This document shows positions 22,340-32,385 of a stretch of 64,000 nucleotides of DNA, piece after piece (the first letter of the stretch is position 1; every line of letters starts with the position of its first letter). The DNA lies in NCBI GenBank assembly GCA_947685225.1, contig CANTUV010000024.1:51674001-51738000 (forward strand), given 5' to 3'. The notes below the pieces were generated by a model, which was not told the origin of the DNA, searched no databases, and saw only the letters and a program-made list of their open reading frames with translations. The position numbers were made by a program, and so were the translations under genes. Origin of the DNA: Garcia nutans. Taxonomy: Eukaryota; Streptophyta; Magnoliopsida; Malpighiales; Euphorbiaceae.

Positions 22340-25300
22340 TGTCACATCCGCCTACCTCATTTATGCATAGTAGTCACGTGCACAGTGAGAGAAGGGGAAA
22401 GGAGAAGATAATTCCTGACAGTGGCCCCAGATAAGGCTATAGGACCACTGGGACCTAATTGAAGAAAAATGCAAAGTGTTAGGGAGGTGATTGTAATTTC
22501 AAAAAGTTTTGGGAAGGTGATTGTAATTTTCAAAAGTTTTGGGGAGGTAAATGTAATTTTCAAAAGTCGTACTGGATGTTCTTAATAGTGCACATAACAG
22601 AATACAAAAATGGAAAATAGAGAAAAATCGGGTCACAACGACGCGTAACGGTTTTTCCAGAAAACGCACGGTTTGGAAGATATAGGGGATTTTGACTAGG
22701 GACATTTTGGTCATTATACATGAATTCAAAGTAGGAAATAAACACAAGAGTGAGTAGAGGACGTTGAGGGGGTAAATATGAAATGATCGTCAGTAGAAAC
22801 GGGGCCCAGGCAACACCCGAGCAAAGAAAGGACCTAAAGGGAATTTTGTAAAAAGTTGAGGGCTTATTGGTAATTTTTCAAAATGACTTGGAAACTTAAA
22901 ATAGACTTTAAAAATAGAAAGTAGAGGTCAAGAGGATCAAAACTATACATAGTTTGCCTCGTGGAATTGTACGGGTTAAAAGTTAAGAACAAATAATCGC
23001 CAGAGGGTATTTTGGTCTTTTCACACCTTAGACCATAGATATTTCTACACAAGATGGTGGAGGGGCCAAAATATAATTAAAAGAAAGTTTAAGGACTTGG
23101 GTTTTTAAATAAATAAAAGTAGGAGACATTTGGGCTAATGAAAAGTGGACATTTAAAAGTTATAATAAAGAAGAAAGAGAAAAGTGTGGACATTTGGTTT
23201 GAAAACACTCATTCATTCAAAAGTGATCATCATTTTCCTTATATATATATATAATGAAATGAAGAACAAACTCTCTCTCTCTCTCCCACTTCCAAATTCG
23301 GCCACCATAGGAAAATATCAAAAGATTTCCAAGTTTTGTCAAGTTTGGTTTTCAAGGTAAGTTTTAAGGTTTTCAAGTATGTAGAATTCACTTCTAGTAT
23401 CAATTTTAGGTATTTATATAACTATTGGGAGATTGGAGATTAGGGTTCTTATGGTGGATTTGGGAAAATTTTAAGTAGTTATGATATTAATCAATTAAAT
23501 GAAAGAATCAAGGTTTCTAAGGTTTAATAAGGTTAGATTAGGGTTTAGTTTGAAAAGAAATGAAGGATAGCTTATTATTCTAAATTGTTAAGGTTTATGT
23601 TTAAGGGTGTGTTCTTGAATTTCTTGAAGGAAAAACAAAGATTAAGGAAGGAGAAGGAGGAAAAGCAAAAGGGGAAGTACAAGAATAAGGTTTGGTGCTT
23701 TACAATAAAAGAAATTTTATTTTTCTTACAAACTTTGGTTTAAGGAATTTTTGATGTTGATGAACTTTAATTAGTTTGATTTGAGTTAAACATGCAAAAG
23801 TTATTAAAGGGAAGTGTTTGAATCTTCACTTTACCATTAAAGAAGCCTTCATATTGATTTGCAAAAGAAAAATAAACTATCCTATGTATTTCATATGTTT
23901 GGGCCGAAATGGTCCCAAAATGACAGCTTTCTGGATCTTTTTGTGGCAATTGTTTGAGGCAGCAAAAGAATGAATTTTTCAACGACATTTTACATGAAAT
24001 TAGTCAACATATGAAATAAGTTTTCTGTAAAATTTCAGCAACAAAATAAGATCATTTACTTGGTCAAAGGCATGACTGAAGTGGACTGAAATTTTGACGA
24101 AAATCCAGATTTTACTATTCATTTGGTCATGCCATTTTGCGTTGCCGATTTTTCGTGTCGCGATACTATTCATTTGGTCAATTTGTGATCTTTTGAGGAA
24201 TGCTTTGAAATGTTTTATATGTTTATTGTGGATATTAAATATGTGAAAAAGGGTAATGGTTTGACTAAAGAATGTGGTGCGCGACATAAATGGCAAAGTG
24301 CGATGGGAATTAAAATGATTTCTCAAATCATTCTAAAATGAAGTTTGAGACTTAAAGTGAATTATTTTAATCTTTATGCTCTACTGGATAGTGGGAGTGG
24401 TAGATAAGGGTATGGTGCACTATACTAACGCATGCAGTACTGCTCATTATTGTGTTATGATATTTTATTCAGTGGTGAGGCCACTGAAGCCAATGGGGAG
24501 GCCCATTGGTTATAACCAGGATGGTGAGGGCCATTCCTGTGATTTGATATCGGTGGTGAGGGCCACTTATGTTACAGTGGTGCGGGCCACTGCCTTATCG
24601 CTATGGTTCCCTATATACCAGTAGAGCCTAAGCCAAAGTCACATTTTTCGTTAAACTATGTAATTCAAAATAAGTTTGAATTATGGTTTTACATTATTGG
24701 CAGCATATCACACTAAATGTCCAATAATTTCTATTGGTTTAAGGTTGGTTAAATTATGATTTAATCATTTCCTTTTATTTCAAATACTTTCATATGTTAC
24801 TTTTATTTTTATTGGTAAAGTACCCACTGAGCGACAACGCTCAGCGAGTTAAGTTTTCCTTGACTCGTAGGTTCGGAGCAGTAGTGAATTTTTGGAAAGC
24901 GACGACCAGACCCACAGCATATCTCAGGGTAGATCTTTTAGATTCCATTATGAGTTAGCTAGTTGTGGCATGTATATGTATATAAGATTGAGAATCAGTA
25001 TATGATACTGTATGTTATTGGTATGTAATAATAATAGATCTCTGCTTTATTTTGGATTAGAAGTGTGAATTTTTCTTGCAGGATGTAGTTGAGGGTATAA
25101 GGTGGAATCATTGGGAGTGTATTGAATTTGTTTGTATTCGCATTGGTTTATGTAAAAAAAAATATATGTTTTCAAAAATCATAAAAACCAGTTTTGTCGA
25201 CACTTGGGACCCAAATTTCTAGGCGAAACTCTGGCAAAATTTCTGTAAAAATCGGAACTAAAATTTGACTAAGTAAAATTGGTAGCAACATTAGGATAGT

Positions 25301-25349
25301 GTGGCGCCTCTACTCGGCTTACACATGTAGGCCGGGAAGGTGTGTTACA
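22340..25349 (+). mobile_element. Solo LTR, 3.0 kb, divergent chromovirus-like family
   Basis: Begins TGTCACATCC and ends GTGTGTTACA. The flanks are TTCCA (22335-22339) and TTCTA (25350-25354), a 4-of-5 match expected for an old target duplication. It has the same layout as the Tekay LTRs: CT-microsatellite and GGCC motif near the transcribed start, a GTAAGT donor-like site at 23357, and paired hairpins at 24827-24867 followed by TAG|G. Its sequence otherwise differs. A short repeat of GGTGAGGGCCA-type words lies at 24473-24595. The frames at 23767-24624 are not considered genes. Confidence 0.8.
24827..24867 (+). promoter_or_regulatory. Paired hairpins in the 3.0-kb solo LTR
   Basis: Stem 1 is CTGAGCG (24827-24833), loop ACAA, CGCTCAG (24838-24844). 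Stem 2 starts at the next base: CGAGTTAAG (24845-24853), loop TTTTC, CTTGACTCG (24859-24867), with one G-T pair. TAG|G follows at 24868-24871. The bases differ from the Tekay stems (CTAAGCC/GGCTTAG and CGCGAT/ATCGCG), yet both helices are kept, which is compensatory change. Confidence 0.75.
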
Positions 25350-25664
25350 TTCTAAGACTGACTAAGACCTAGACAAAGATAATTATGCAGGAGCCCTCTC
25401 TAAGTAAGCATACACCACTCAATGCTACAGAGTAATTCCCTTATCTAGTAAAGTCATTTGAGTCATGATGCCTAGACACATTAATTTATAAACATCAAAC
25501 TAAATTCCTCATTTGTTGAGCACCAAAATGAACAAAGACCAACAAAAATTTATGATAAAAATAATTTATTCAAACAAATTTAAATTTGAAAAACACAATA
25601 GTTCCAAAATATTAAAGAAAGTAAGATTGAAAAGCAACATTCAAGCTAAGGAAAGTTCATTGAG

Positions 25665-26932
25665 TTAGGCTTCTTTTCCTTTCACATCTTCAATATCCCC
25701 ATCTTGAAAGGATGATAAAACAAAATCTTCTTCCAATCCTTTTCCCACCATGAAGGTTGCCGGTGGAGGTACTCTATTGAACCTTGGTAATGGATTGTCT
25801 TTGGTGTTGGGCTTTTTCGGCTCTGGCAACTTGCCATTATCGATTAGGTCTTGAATCTCATGCCTTAGACAAGCACATTTATCTGTTTCATGCCCTCGCA
25901 TTTGATGAAATTGACAGAAGGCCTCGGCATTGAAGTTTGGTGGCAGTGGATTATGTAGAGGTCGAGGAGCTAATGGTTGTAACAACCCTTTCTTTTGTAG
26001 CTTGCTAAAAACCCAAGATAGAGGTTTCCCCAATTCTGATAATTGTCTTTTATTCCCTTGACCGGTTACATTAACATTAACTTCCTTTTGTGTGCTTTGA
26101 TTGCCCGACTGGTAGTTCCCTTTCTCATTCCTTTTTATTGAAAAGAGATTCTTCTCCCTTTCCCACTCTTCAATTTATAAACCAGCTTGGAGAAGATCTT
26201 TGAAATCACGTATGAGTGTATGAGTCATCCTCTCACGAAGATTAGGCAACACCCCTCTCACAATCATCCTTATTTGATCGGATTCATCGGGCCTTTTCTT
26301 CAGTAAAGCAGCCTTGTTTCTCCATCTCTTGACATAGTCCACAAAATTCTCATTTGGCCTTTGCCTTATGGACTCCACTTCCATCAAGGTAACCTTAGGG
26401 TTTGAGCCTTAGTAGCTCAGGCAGATTACATGCCAGTGATATACTGCTTCACATAGAGATGAGGATTTCCAGTGCCATTATACTTTGCAAAAGATGGCAT
26501 CTTGAACTTGTATGGGACCTCTTCATCTAGCTCAAATAATTTGTCAACTTCGGACATTTCTTCAGTTTTCAGCTTTTTCTCAAATTTCTTTTCTAAATCA
26601 TCAATCATCTTTTCAATGTCAGATGTCTCAGTCTTTTCAATAGTTGCTTTCTCGACAGCCTTCGGTTCTTTCTTCTTTTCTTGAACCTCTTAGTAGTATT
26701 GAGCTCAATCATCATCATCATCAATGACCACCTTTTCATCATCAAAAGCTACTTCATTAATTTTAGTCTTCCCTTTGTCCTTTGGTTTCTTAGTGCTAGC
26801 AGATGCCTTGGCATGGTTTTCTAAGATTGCAGTCAATTGGTTCTTCATGGTCTCAGCTAGGGCCTCTTTGATTTCTTTCATCTTGGCATTGAGGGCCTCA
26901 TCCACCATCCTTTAAATTTGTTCAGGCTCCAT
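25665..26932 (-). pseudogene. T1 gag, broken (Tat type)
   Basis: The start ATG is at 26932 (MEPEQI, then a stop). Reading on gives an N-terminal coiled, charged part (26908-26705), a conserved gag segment (KMPSFAKYNGTGNPHLYVKQYITGM, near 26500-26430), the end of the gag domain (VESIRQRPNENFVDYVKRWRNKAA, about 26380-26300; GVLPNLRERM), and the Tat-type knuckle FCQFHQMRGHETDKC (about 25910). It ends at 25665. Stops lie near 26914, 26703, 26424 and 26175, and the frame shifts near 26400. Compared with Tat gags in general, a block between YITGM and VESIRQRP seems to be missing, so the capsid domain is internally deleted. It is the only coding region seen in T1. Confidence 0.85.
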
Positions 26933-28105
26933 TGTTTTTGGTGAGCAAGTGATTGAGTCATTGCTAGATGCTTCGTATCCGGCTTAAGTCAGATTGTTGT
27001 AAGCTTTTGAACTTTCATAATCTAGGGCTGTGAGCCAGAGAAGACCAATGATATAAGATGCAAATGTATGCATGTATGCATGTATGCACAAACAATTAAC
27101 AAACAAGGAAAAATTAGGACATTCCTTCCAACCTTATATCATCCACACACGAATGGCGAGTCTCTTTTCCTAGGTATATGGTTAACCAAAATACCAACAT
27201 GGGGTACCTTGCTTTCGAATAATTCCCTCGGACATTTCAATCAATAGTTATATCCTTGAAAATGGAAAACAATCCATGATAATTCCCATTAATTAGGTTT
27301 TAATCCATTCAACCAACCAAAGTAGCTTTTATGCTATATTGGATTAAAACAAAATTAAGAGGTTTATCATAGATAGATTTCTCACTTGAAAAAAATAACT
27401 AATGGTTCATGCCAAAAACAAGCCCATAGTTAATTTATTCTTAGTGTAAACTAGGCCCACAATTGATTTTTGGTATTTCATAATTGACCTAAATATTTTT
27501 GCAAGCTCTTTGTAAGAAAAGGTTGGATAAAAATAATTTTGTTTCTAAGCCCATTATAAAAAGATTTTAGAAAAATAGATTTCGGGCTTAGTATTTGGGC
27601 CATGAGCCAAAGGATTCTTGATTTATTTTTAGAAAAGTCTTATGTCCAAAGACCATCTTAAAAAGTTTTGAAATTAGTTTTGGTCTTTTGGATTTTAAGG
27701 AAAAATTTATTTTGAGCTTACAATATACTTAGATCATATTAAAAAAAAGAACAAACCAAATAAGCCATGATTTAGACTAAGATAAACTAACTATAGTCAA
27801 ACAACATGCATTTGGGGTAAAACCTGAGAAAAGTAACTAGGCCAATTACATGAGCTTTAGTCTTTGGGTAAAACGGCTTAGGTTCCCATAGCAAGTATAT
27901 ACCAAACGGTACAAGGCTATAAGTGGTTATGCCATGCTCGATCTCCATACCTTGAGTGAAAGTATGGTATCCCTTACATAACATAACACGGGTAACACGG
28001 GCATCCTAACTCACACACACAATGCAAACTAATATGATGCAATGGATAATATCATTATAAGAAAGAATAGAATAATATAAAGACCAAAGGAATCAACTTC
28101 TCTTA
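26933..28105 (-). other. T1 leader between PBS and gag
   Basis: No recognised coding region. It is AT-rich with ATGCATGTATGCATG repeats at about 27065-27087. The minus frame at 27787-27984 has no family I recognise. Some Tat/Ogre elements carry an extra frame upstream of gag, and I cannot show one here. Confidence 0.5.
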
Positions 28106-28123
28106 TCCCCAGTGGAGTCGCCA
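28106..28123 (-). promoter_or_regulatory. Primer binding site of T1
   Basis: On the minus strand TGGCGACTCCACTGGGGA starts one base after the 5' LTR end. It differs from the Met type of the Tekay and copia elements. PBS sequences of this kind are known from Tat/Ogre elements and have been linked to tRNA-Arg. The tRNA match could not be checked here. Confidence 0.75.
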
Positions 28124-28124
28124 C

Positions 28125-30302
28125 TGTGAGCAGGGATTTTTGCCCCCACTCCCGGTGGAATGGTTCTTGCGACTTCGGCACTGTTTAGGCTCGGGGCCTT
28201 AGAGAACATGGACCTAAGTCCGAAGAAAATGGAGTTGCCACCTGGACGATCCGGGAAAAAGAAAGGGGTGGATGACTCGATTCCTAAGGAATCCCCAACC
28301 ATTTAATGGGTTCGGAAAGTTGGTACGTGTGGGGAAGGTGAGAAATGGCCCAGCACCCCCACAACGCCCGGTTCATTGGAACCGACCTCCTTTACAGGTC
28401 TTAATATTATAAAATTCTTAAATATAACAATATTATCCATACTACACACAATAAAAAGAAAGCATCATTATATTAAAATCAAAGCAATGTCCAAACAAAA
28501 CAAAACAAATAAATGGACACCCATCCAAGGATGGAAACATGTCCTTACATCACATGCCTAGATAGGACACCCACCAAAAGGTAGAAACATGCCCTTTACA
28601 TAAGTTCTAAAATAGAAAAGAAAATTAAATTACATGATGTTTAATTAATGAGGTACCCACCAAGTGAAAACATACCCCTTACAACTTTTGGAAGTCTAAA
28701 TTAATTGAAAAAAGTAAATAATCATCCATAATAAATAAATCATTCATCAAAGCTATTAACCAAAATATAAAACAAACATCCATCCATGACAAATTAAATA
28801 AATCAAGTATTGAAATTAAATAAATTAAAGCATAAGAAATAAATCAAAGCATATCAAGTATGGAATTGAATAAAGCAAATAAAAGTCCAATTATGGCTAC
28901 TGTGACTTTTATGGAATTAAAATAAATTAGGGTTTTATGTTTTAAAGGGTTGGTAAGACTCTTTGATTAACCAAATTAAGGTTTGAATGGTGAAATCATG
29001 AAACTAGGGTTTTAAATACCTTAAAATACTCTAATTTGTGATTTTTGGTTATTAAATTTTAAGCTACTGTGTGATTTTTGAGTTTTTATGTTTTTGAGTT
29101 TTTTTTATGTTTTAAAAGGATTAGGGTTCATAAAAATTAGGGTTTAAGGTTTTAAAAGGATTAAGGTTCATTATTTTAGGTTTAAAAGTTGAATTTTGGA
29201 TTTTAGGGTTTTAGAATTTAGGTCACGGGTGATGAATAATTTTTAGGGTTTTAGAAATCAATTTGATATTTTATGAAGTTTTATGAATTTAAACAAATGG
29301 ATTGAAGTTTTTATAAGTAGAAAATATGTTTTTTAAGGCTTTTTGAATGAAATAGAACCTACTTTAAAATCTTAAAAGAAACAGAATTTGGTTTTGGTTT
29401 TGTTGAAAAATATGTTCAATTAGAGTTTTAAGATTTTTAAGAAGAAAAAATAACAATTTTAAGTCTTTTTAGAAAAGAAGGTCACGTTTTAGTGTTTTAA
29501 CTTTGGAAAACTAAATTATAGTTCTAAGATTTTAACTTTTGAAAAACACAAAAAAAAAACCCTAATTTAGCTACTGTGTAAAAAATTAGAATTTAGAATT
29601 TCATACCTTCTTTTGTAAGTTGCTCCAAAAATAATTCTTCTTGGATGAACTAGCACCAAAGACAAGCCTTTGTTGCTTTGAATTGCTTAATTCGTGCTGC
29701 TACTCCCTTAAAAATCAATCGAATTGAATTATTGCTTTTCCTTCCTTGATTTGGTTTCCAATCCCAAGCTCCCTATGAAAATTTTTCCTCCCCTTTTTTA
29801 ATTGCCTTTGGTCCTTATTTATAGTTGTTTAAGGTTATTTATTCCTAATTAATTAAGGTAAGTAATATTAATAAAAAAAAAGAAATTAAAACCTAATTGG
29901 ATTAGGTTTCAAAAAAATTGCGTTGAAAAATTTTGCGCTGGCAAAAACTGTGGCAGCCGGGCCCGTGGCTGGGGCCAGTGGGCGTGCCAGCCTGCAGTGG
30001 GCATGCCAGCCCGCAGCCTCCCTCCCGCAGGAAATTCCTGCGGGAAGTGAACTGTTGCTGGCCCGACGGGCCCGCGCGACCACTTTTCACTGCCAATTTT
30101 TTTTTCGACTTCGATTTTATTTTTATTTTAATTTTTAATTTTTAATTTTAATTTGTTTATTTTCATTTTTTATTAATAAAAATTAGATACTAAGGTTAAA
30201 ATTATTTAATTAAAATTATTTTGGACCAATTAGACAAGAAAAATCATTTTGGGCTAAATAAAACATATTAGATCGGATTGGGTCAAAAATTAAGGGTCTA
30301 CA
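28125..30302 (-). repeat. 5' LTR of T1
   Basis: A complete LTR of 2178 bp, TGTAGACCC (minus, from 30302) to CCCTGCTCACA (28125). The part 28446-30302 matches the truncated 3' LTR. The terminal part (28125-28440), missing there, is rich in GC and matches the end of the T2 LTR (34100-34289). GC-rich short inverted words lie at about 29950-30075. Confidence 0.93.
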
Positions 30303-31493
30303 CATCCTTAAATAAGAAAGGACCCTCAACACTGACAAATGGATGGAAGATTCAGTGCTTCCTAAGATGGTCGACCCAAGCAAATATAACAAAAATCCCT
30401 GAGCATACTGTTGGGTCGTGTCTCTGTGAACCCATCCTTCATAGTTGAGCCAATAACTATGAATTGGCTCAATTTTTATCTTAAACGACCCTTTATATGA
30501 TGGTTCCATACCAATTAATTGTTGAATTTCTTCAAATGTCAAAATATCATTGGTAAGAGGAATCGGAACACCATCATACCAAATACCGGTTATAGCAGCA
30601 AAGTCGATCGGACCAATTGTCATCTCTCAAATGGGCAAGTGAAAAGTATGAGTTGTGTCCAACCATCGTTCTGCATGTGCCTGGACTACGCTCTGGTCTA
30701 TCAGATACTCCTCAGATGGTAATTGTAAGATGAAGCTCTCAAAGCCGCAATCTCGGATAATCTGCCTTACCCGAGAAGGCACTACATCATACCATTGTCG
30801 AGCTTTGTAGATACACCCTCCGGCCCGAACAACGGAGCCAGGTAACACGGAGCCAGGTAAGTTAACACCAGGTAAGTATATCATTATTCTATCTACTTAA
30901 ATTAATATATTTTTTCTAAATTTTCTAAAAAACAAAAATATAAATAAAAAATAAAGACAAACATAATAAAAAAAAAAGAAAAACAAACAAATAAAAAGAA
31001 TAAGAACAAATAAGAATAAGAACAAAAAAATGAATCAAAAAGAAAAAATAACAGAAAAGAAAAGAAGAAAAAATAACAGCCGGGATAATATGCCTTACCC
31101 GAGAAGGCGCTATATCATACCATTGTCGGGCTTTGTAGATACACCCTCTGGCCCGAATAACGCAACGATCACGCTAAAATGGAGCCAGGTAAGTTAATAC
31201 CAGGTAAGTACATATTATTCTATCTGCTTAAATTTATTTTTCCTAAATTTTCTAAATAAATATATATATATATAAAATAAAGACAAACACAAAAAGAAAT
31301 CAAAAAGAAATAATAATAACAGAAAAAATGAAGAAAAAAAGAAAAGAAAAGAAAAAATAATTACCTGGCTCTTTTGATTTGAGCTACGATGAAGCGGCAT
31401 CCCGGCTAGTAGACCTATATTTCCATCTTCATGATGCCGAATAAACTCCAATAACTCAGCATTAGAATGAGTTCCTCATCTTGAAGCATACAT
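30303..31493 (-). pseudogene. PMD-like gene copy 1 (antisense in T2), truncated
   Basis: This encodes a plant mobile domain (aminotransferase-like, MAIN/MAIL-type) protein. Reading on the minus strand, exon 1 starts at 31493 (MYASR, then TGA, then a frame containing GNIGLLAGMPLHRSS) and ends at a donor at 31375/31374. The main exon has RQWYDVVPSRVRQIIRDCGFES, then AERWLDTTHTFHLPI followed by a stop, then EMTIGPIDFAAITGI and VPIPLTNDILTFEEIQQLIG. THTFHLP ... GPIDFAAITG is the PMD signature. It ends at 30303, where the T1 LTR begins, so the C-terminal half is missing. Part of the exon is duplicated in tandem (30755-31310). It is about two-thirds alike by eye to copy 2 at 43360-43560. Confidence 0.82.
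30755..31310. repeat. Tandem duplication of exon plus intron edge, PMD-like copy 1
   Basis: A block starting GGATAAT.TGCCTTACCCGAGAAGGC occurs at 30755 and again at 31083, offset 328 bp. Each copy has the KARQWYDVVPSRVR-coding part, the GGAGCCAGGTAAGTTAA.ACC splice-like edge and an A-rich tail. The copy at 31083 has more differences and cannot run on into the rest of the exon. Confidence 0.88.
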
Positions 31494-31590
31494 TTTTTTT
31501 TTCAAAACTATATGCTAAATTTGAAAGAATTATAGTAATGAATGAACGAAATTAACGATCTTGCTGTGAATGAAATGAAGAAATCGTTCG

Positions 31591-31598
31591 TTTATATA
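31591..31598 (-). promoter_or_regulatory. Predicted TATA box of PMD-like copy 1
   Basis: On the minus strand TATATAAA lies about 100 nt upstream of the presumed start at 31493. This is the normal spacing for a plant promoter with a short leader, and is consistent with the gene having its own promoter inside the retroelement. Confidence 0.5.
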
Positions 31599-31649
31599 GA
31601 ATAACGGCAAAGGAAAAAACAAAATTTAAAAAGTAAATTTTACTTTTAA

Positions 31650-31800
31650 TAAATAGTAATTACTATTGATAAATAGTAAGTTACTATTTATAAATAGTAG
31701 GTTACTATTTATAATAGTAGGTTACTATTTACAAATAATAGGATACTATTTATAAATAGTATGTTACTATTTAAGAATAGTAAATAGTACATAAATAGTG
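31650..31800. repeat. Palindromic 20-24-bp array upstream of PMD-like copy 1
   Basis: About six copies of a unit with AAATAGTA and TACTATTT facing each other, separated by 2-4 bases (for example AAATAGTAGGTTACTATTT). It lies just upstream of the predicted TATA box. Both strands look the same, so it could fold or bind a dimeric protein repeatedly. Confidence 0.85.
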
Positions 31801-32036
31801 ACTACACAGTAAATAAATAGGAAACTCAATTATTCAGTTTAATCATTCAAATACTTGCATGTATATAAATGTTTTTTGCACTTTTAAAATATTTTTACAC
31901 GCAGGGGGCAAGAAGAAGATATGTGCATAAAAATTAGCTAAAGATATGTGCATAAAAATTAGCTAAATTTTTTGCAAACAAAATTTATATGCTACTGACT
32001 ATAATTATTTTTTGCAGATAATTAAATCTCTATTAG

Positions 32037-32305
32037 CTCGGGTCCAGAACCCAAATTATCCTTAGGTCCAGAACCTAAAATCTCTTATAAGTCCAAAACT
32101 TAGCTTGGGTCCAGAACCCAAATTATCCTTAGGTCCAGAACCTAAAATCTATTTTAAGTCAAGAACTTAGCTCGAGTCCAGAATCTGAATTACCCTTAGG
32201 TCCAAAACATAGTTCGGGTCCAGAACCCAAAATTACCCTTAGGTCTTAGAACCTAAAATTATCCTTGAGTCCAAAACTCGAACCAGGTCCAGAACCCAAA
32301 ACCTC
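32037..32305. repeat. Tandem array in T2, GGTCCAGAACC word
   Basis: Repeats of GGTCCAGAACCCAAATTA and GGTCCAGAACCTAAAAT, the reverse-strand form of the array words in T1 (10343-11066). It stands in the same place, just upstream of polypurine tract and 3' LTR, but is shorter. Confidence 0.85.
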
Positions 32306-32385
32306 AACCATCTCAAAAAATTAAGTCTTATTGCTTTTTCACTATCTTTCACTAAAGTCTCAGATCGTTCAAGCAGGAGGCAAAT

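Larger units (their letters stand above)
8331..30302 (-). mobile_element. T1: Tat-type gag-only LTR retrotransposon, with nested insertions
   Basis: The element runs on the minus strand: 5' LTR (28125-30302), PBS (28106-28123), gag (26932-25665), non-coding internal DNA, tandem arrays, polypurine tract (10258-10272), 3' LTR (10257-8331, truncated). The internal DNA is split by a copia element (12242-20560) and a solo LTR (22340-25349). Without these, the internal part is about 6.5 kb. I see no protease, reverse transcriptase, RNase H or integrase in any of its three segments, so it looks like a non-autonomous element that kept only gag. It inserted into the PMD-like gene of T2, whose sequence stops at 30303. 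The other flank is lost through a deletion at 8330/8331. Confidence 0.82.
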
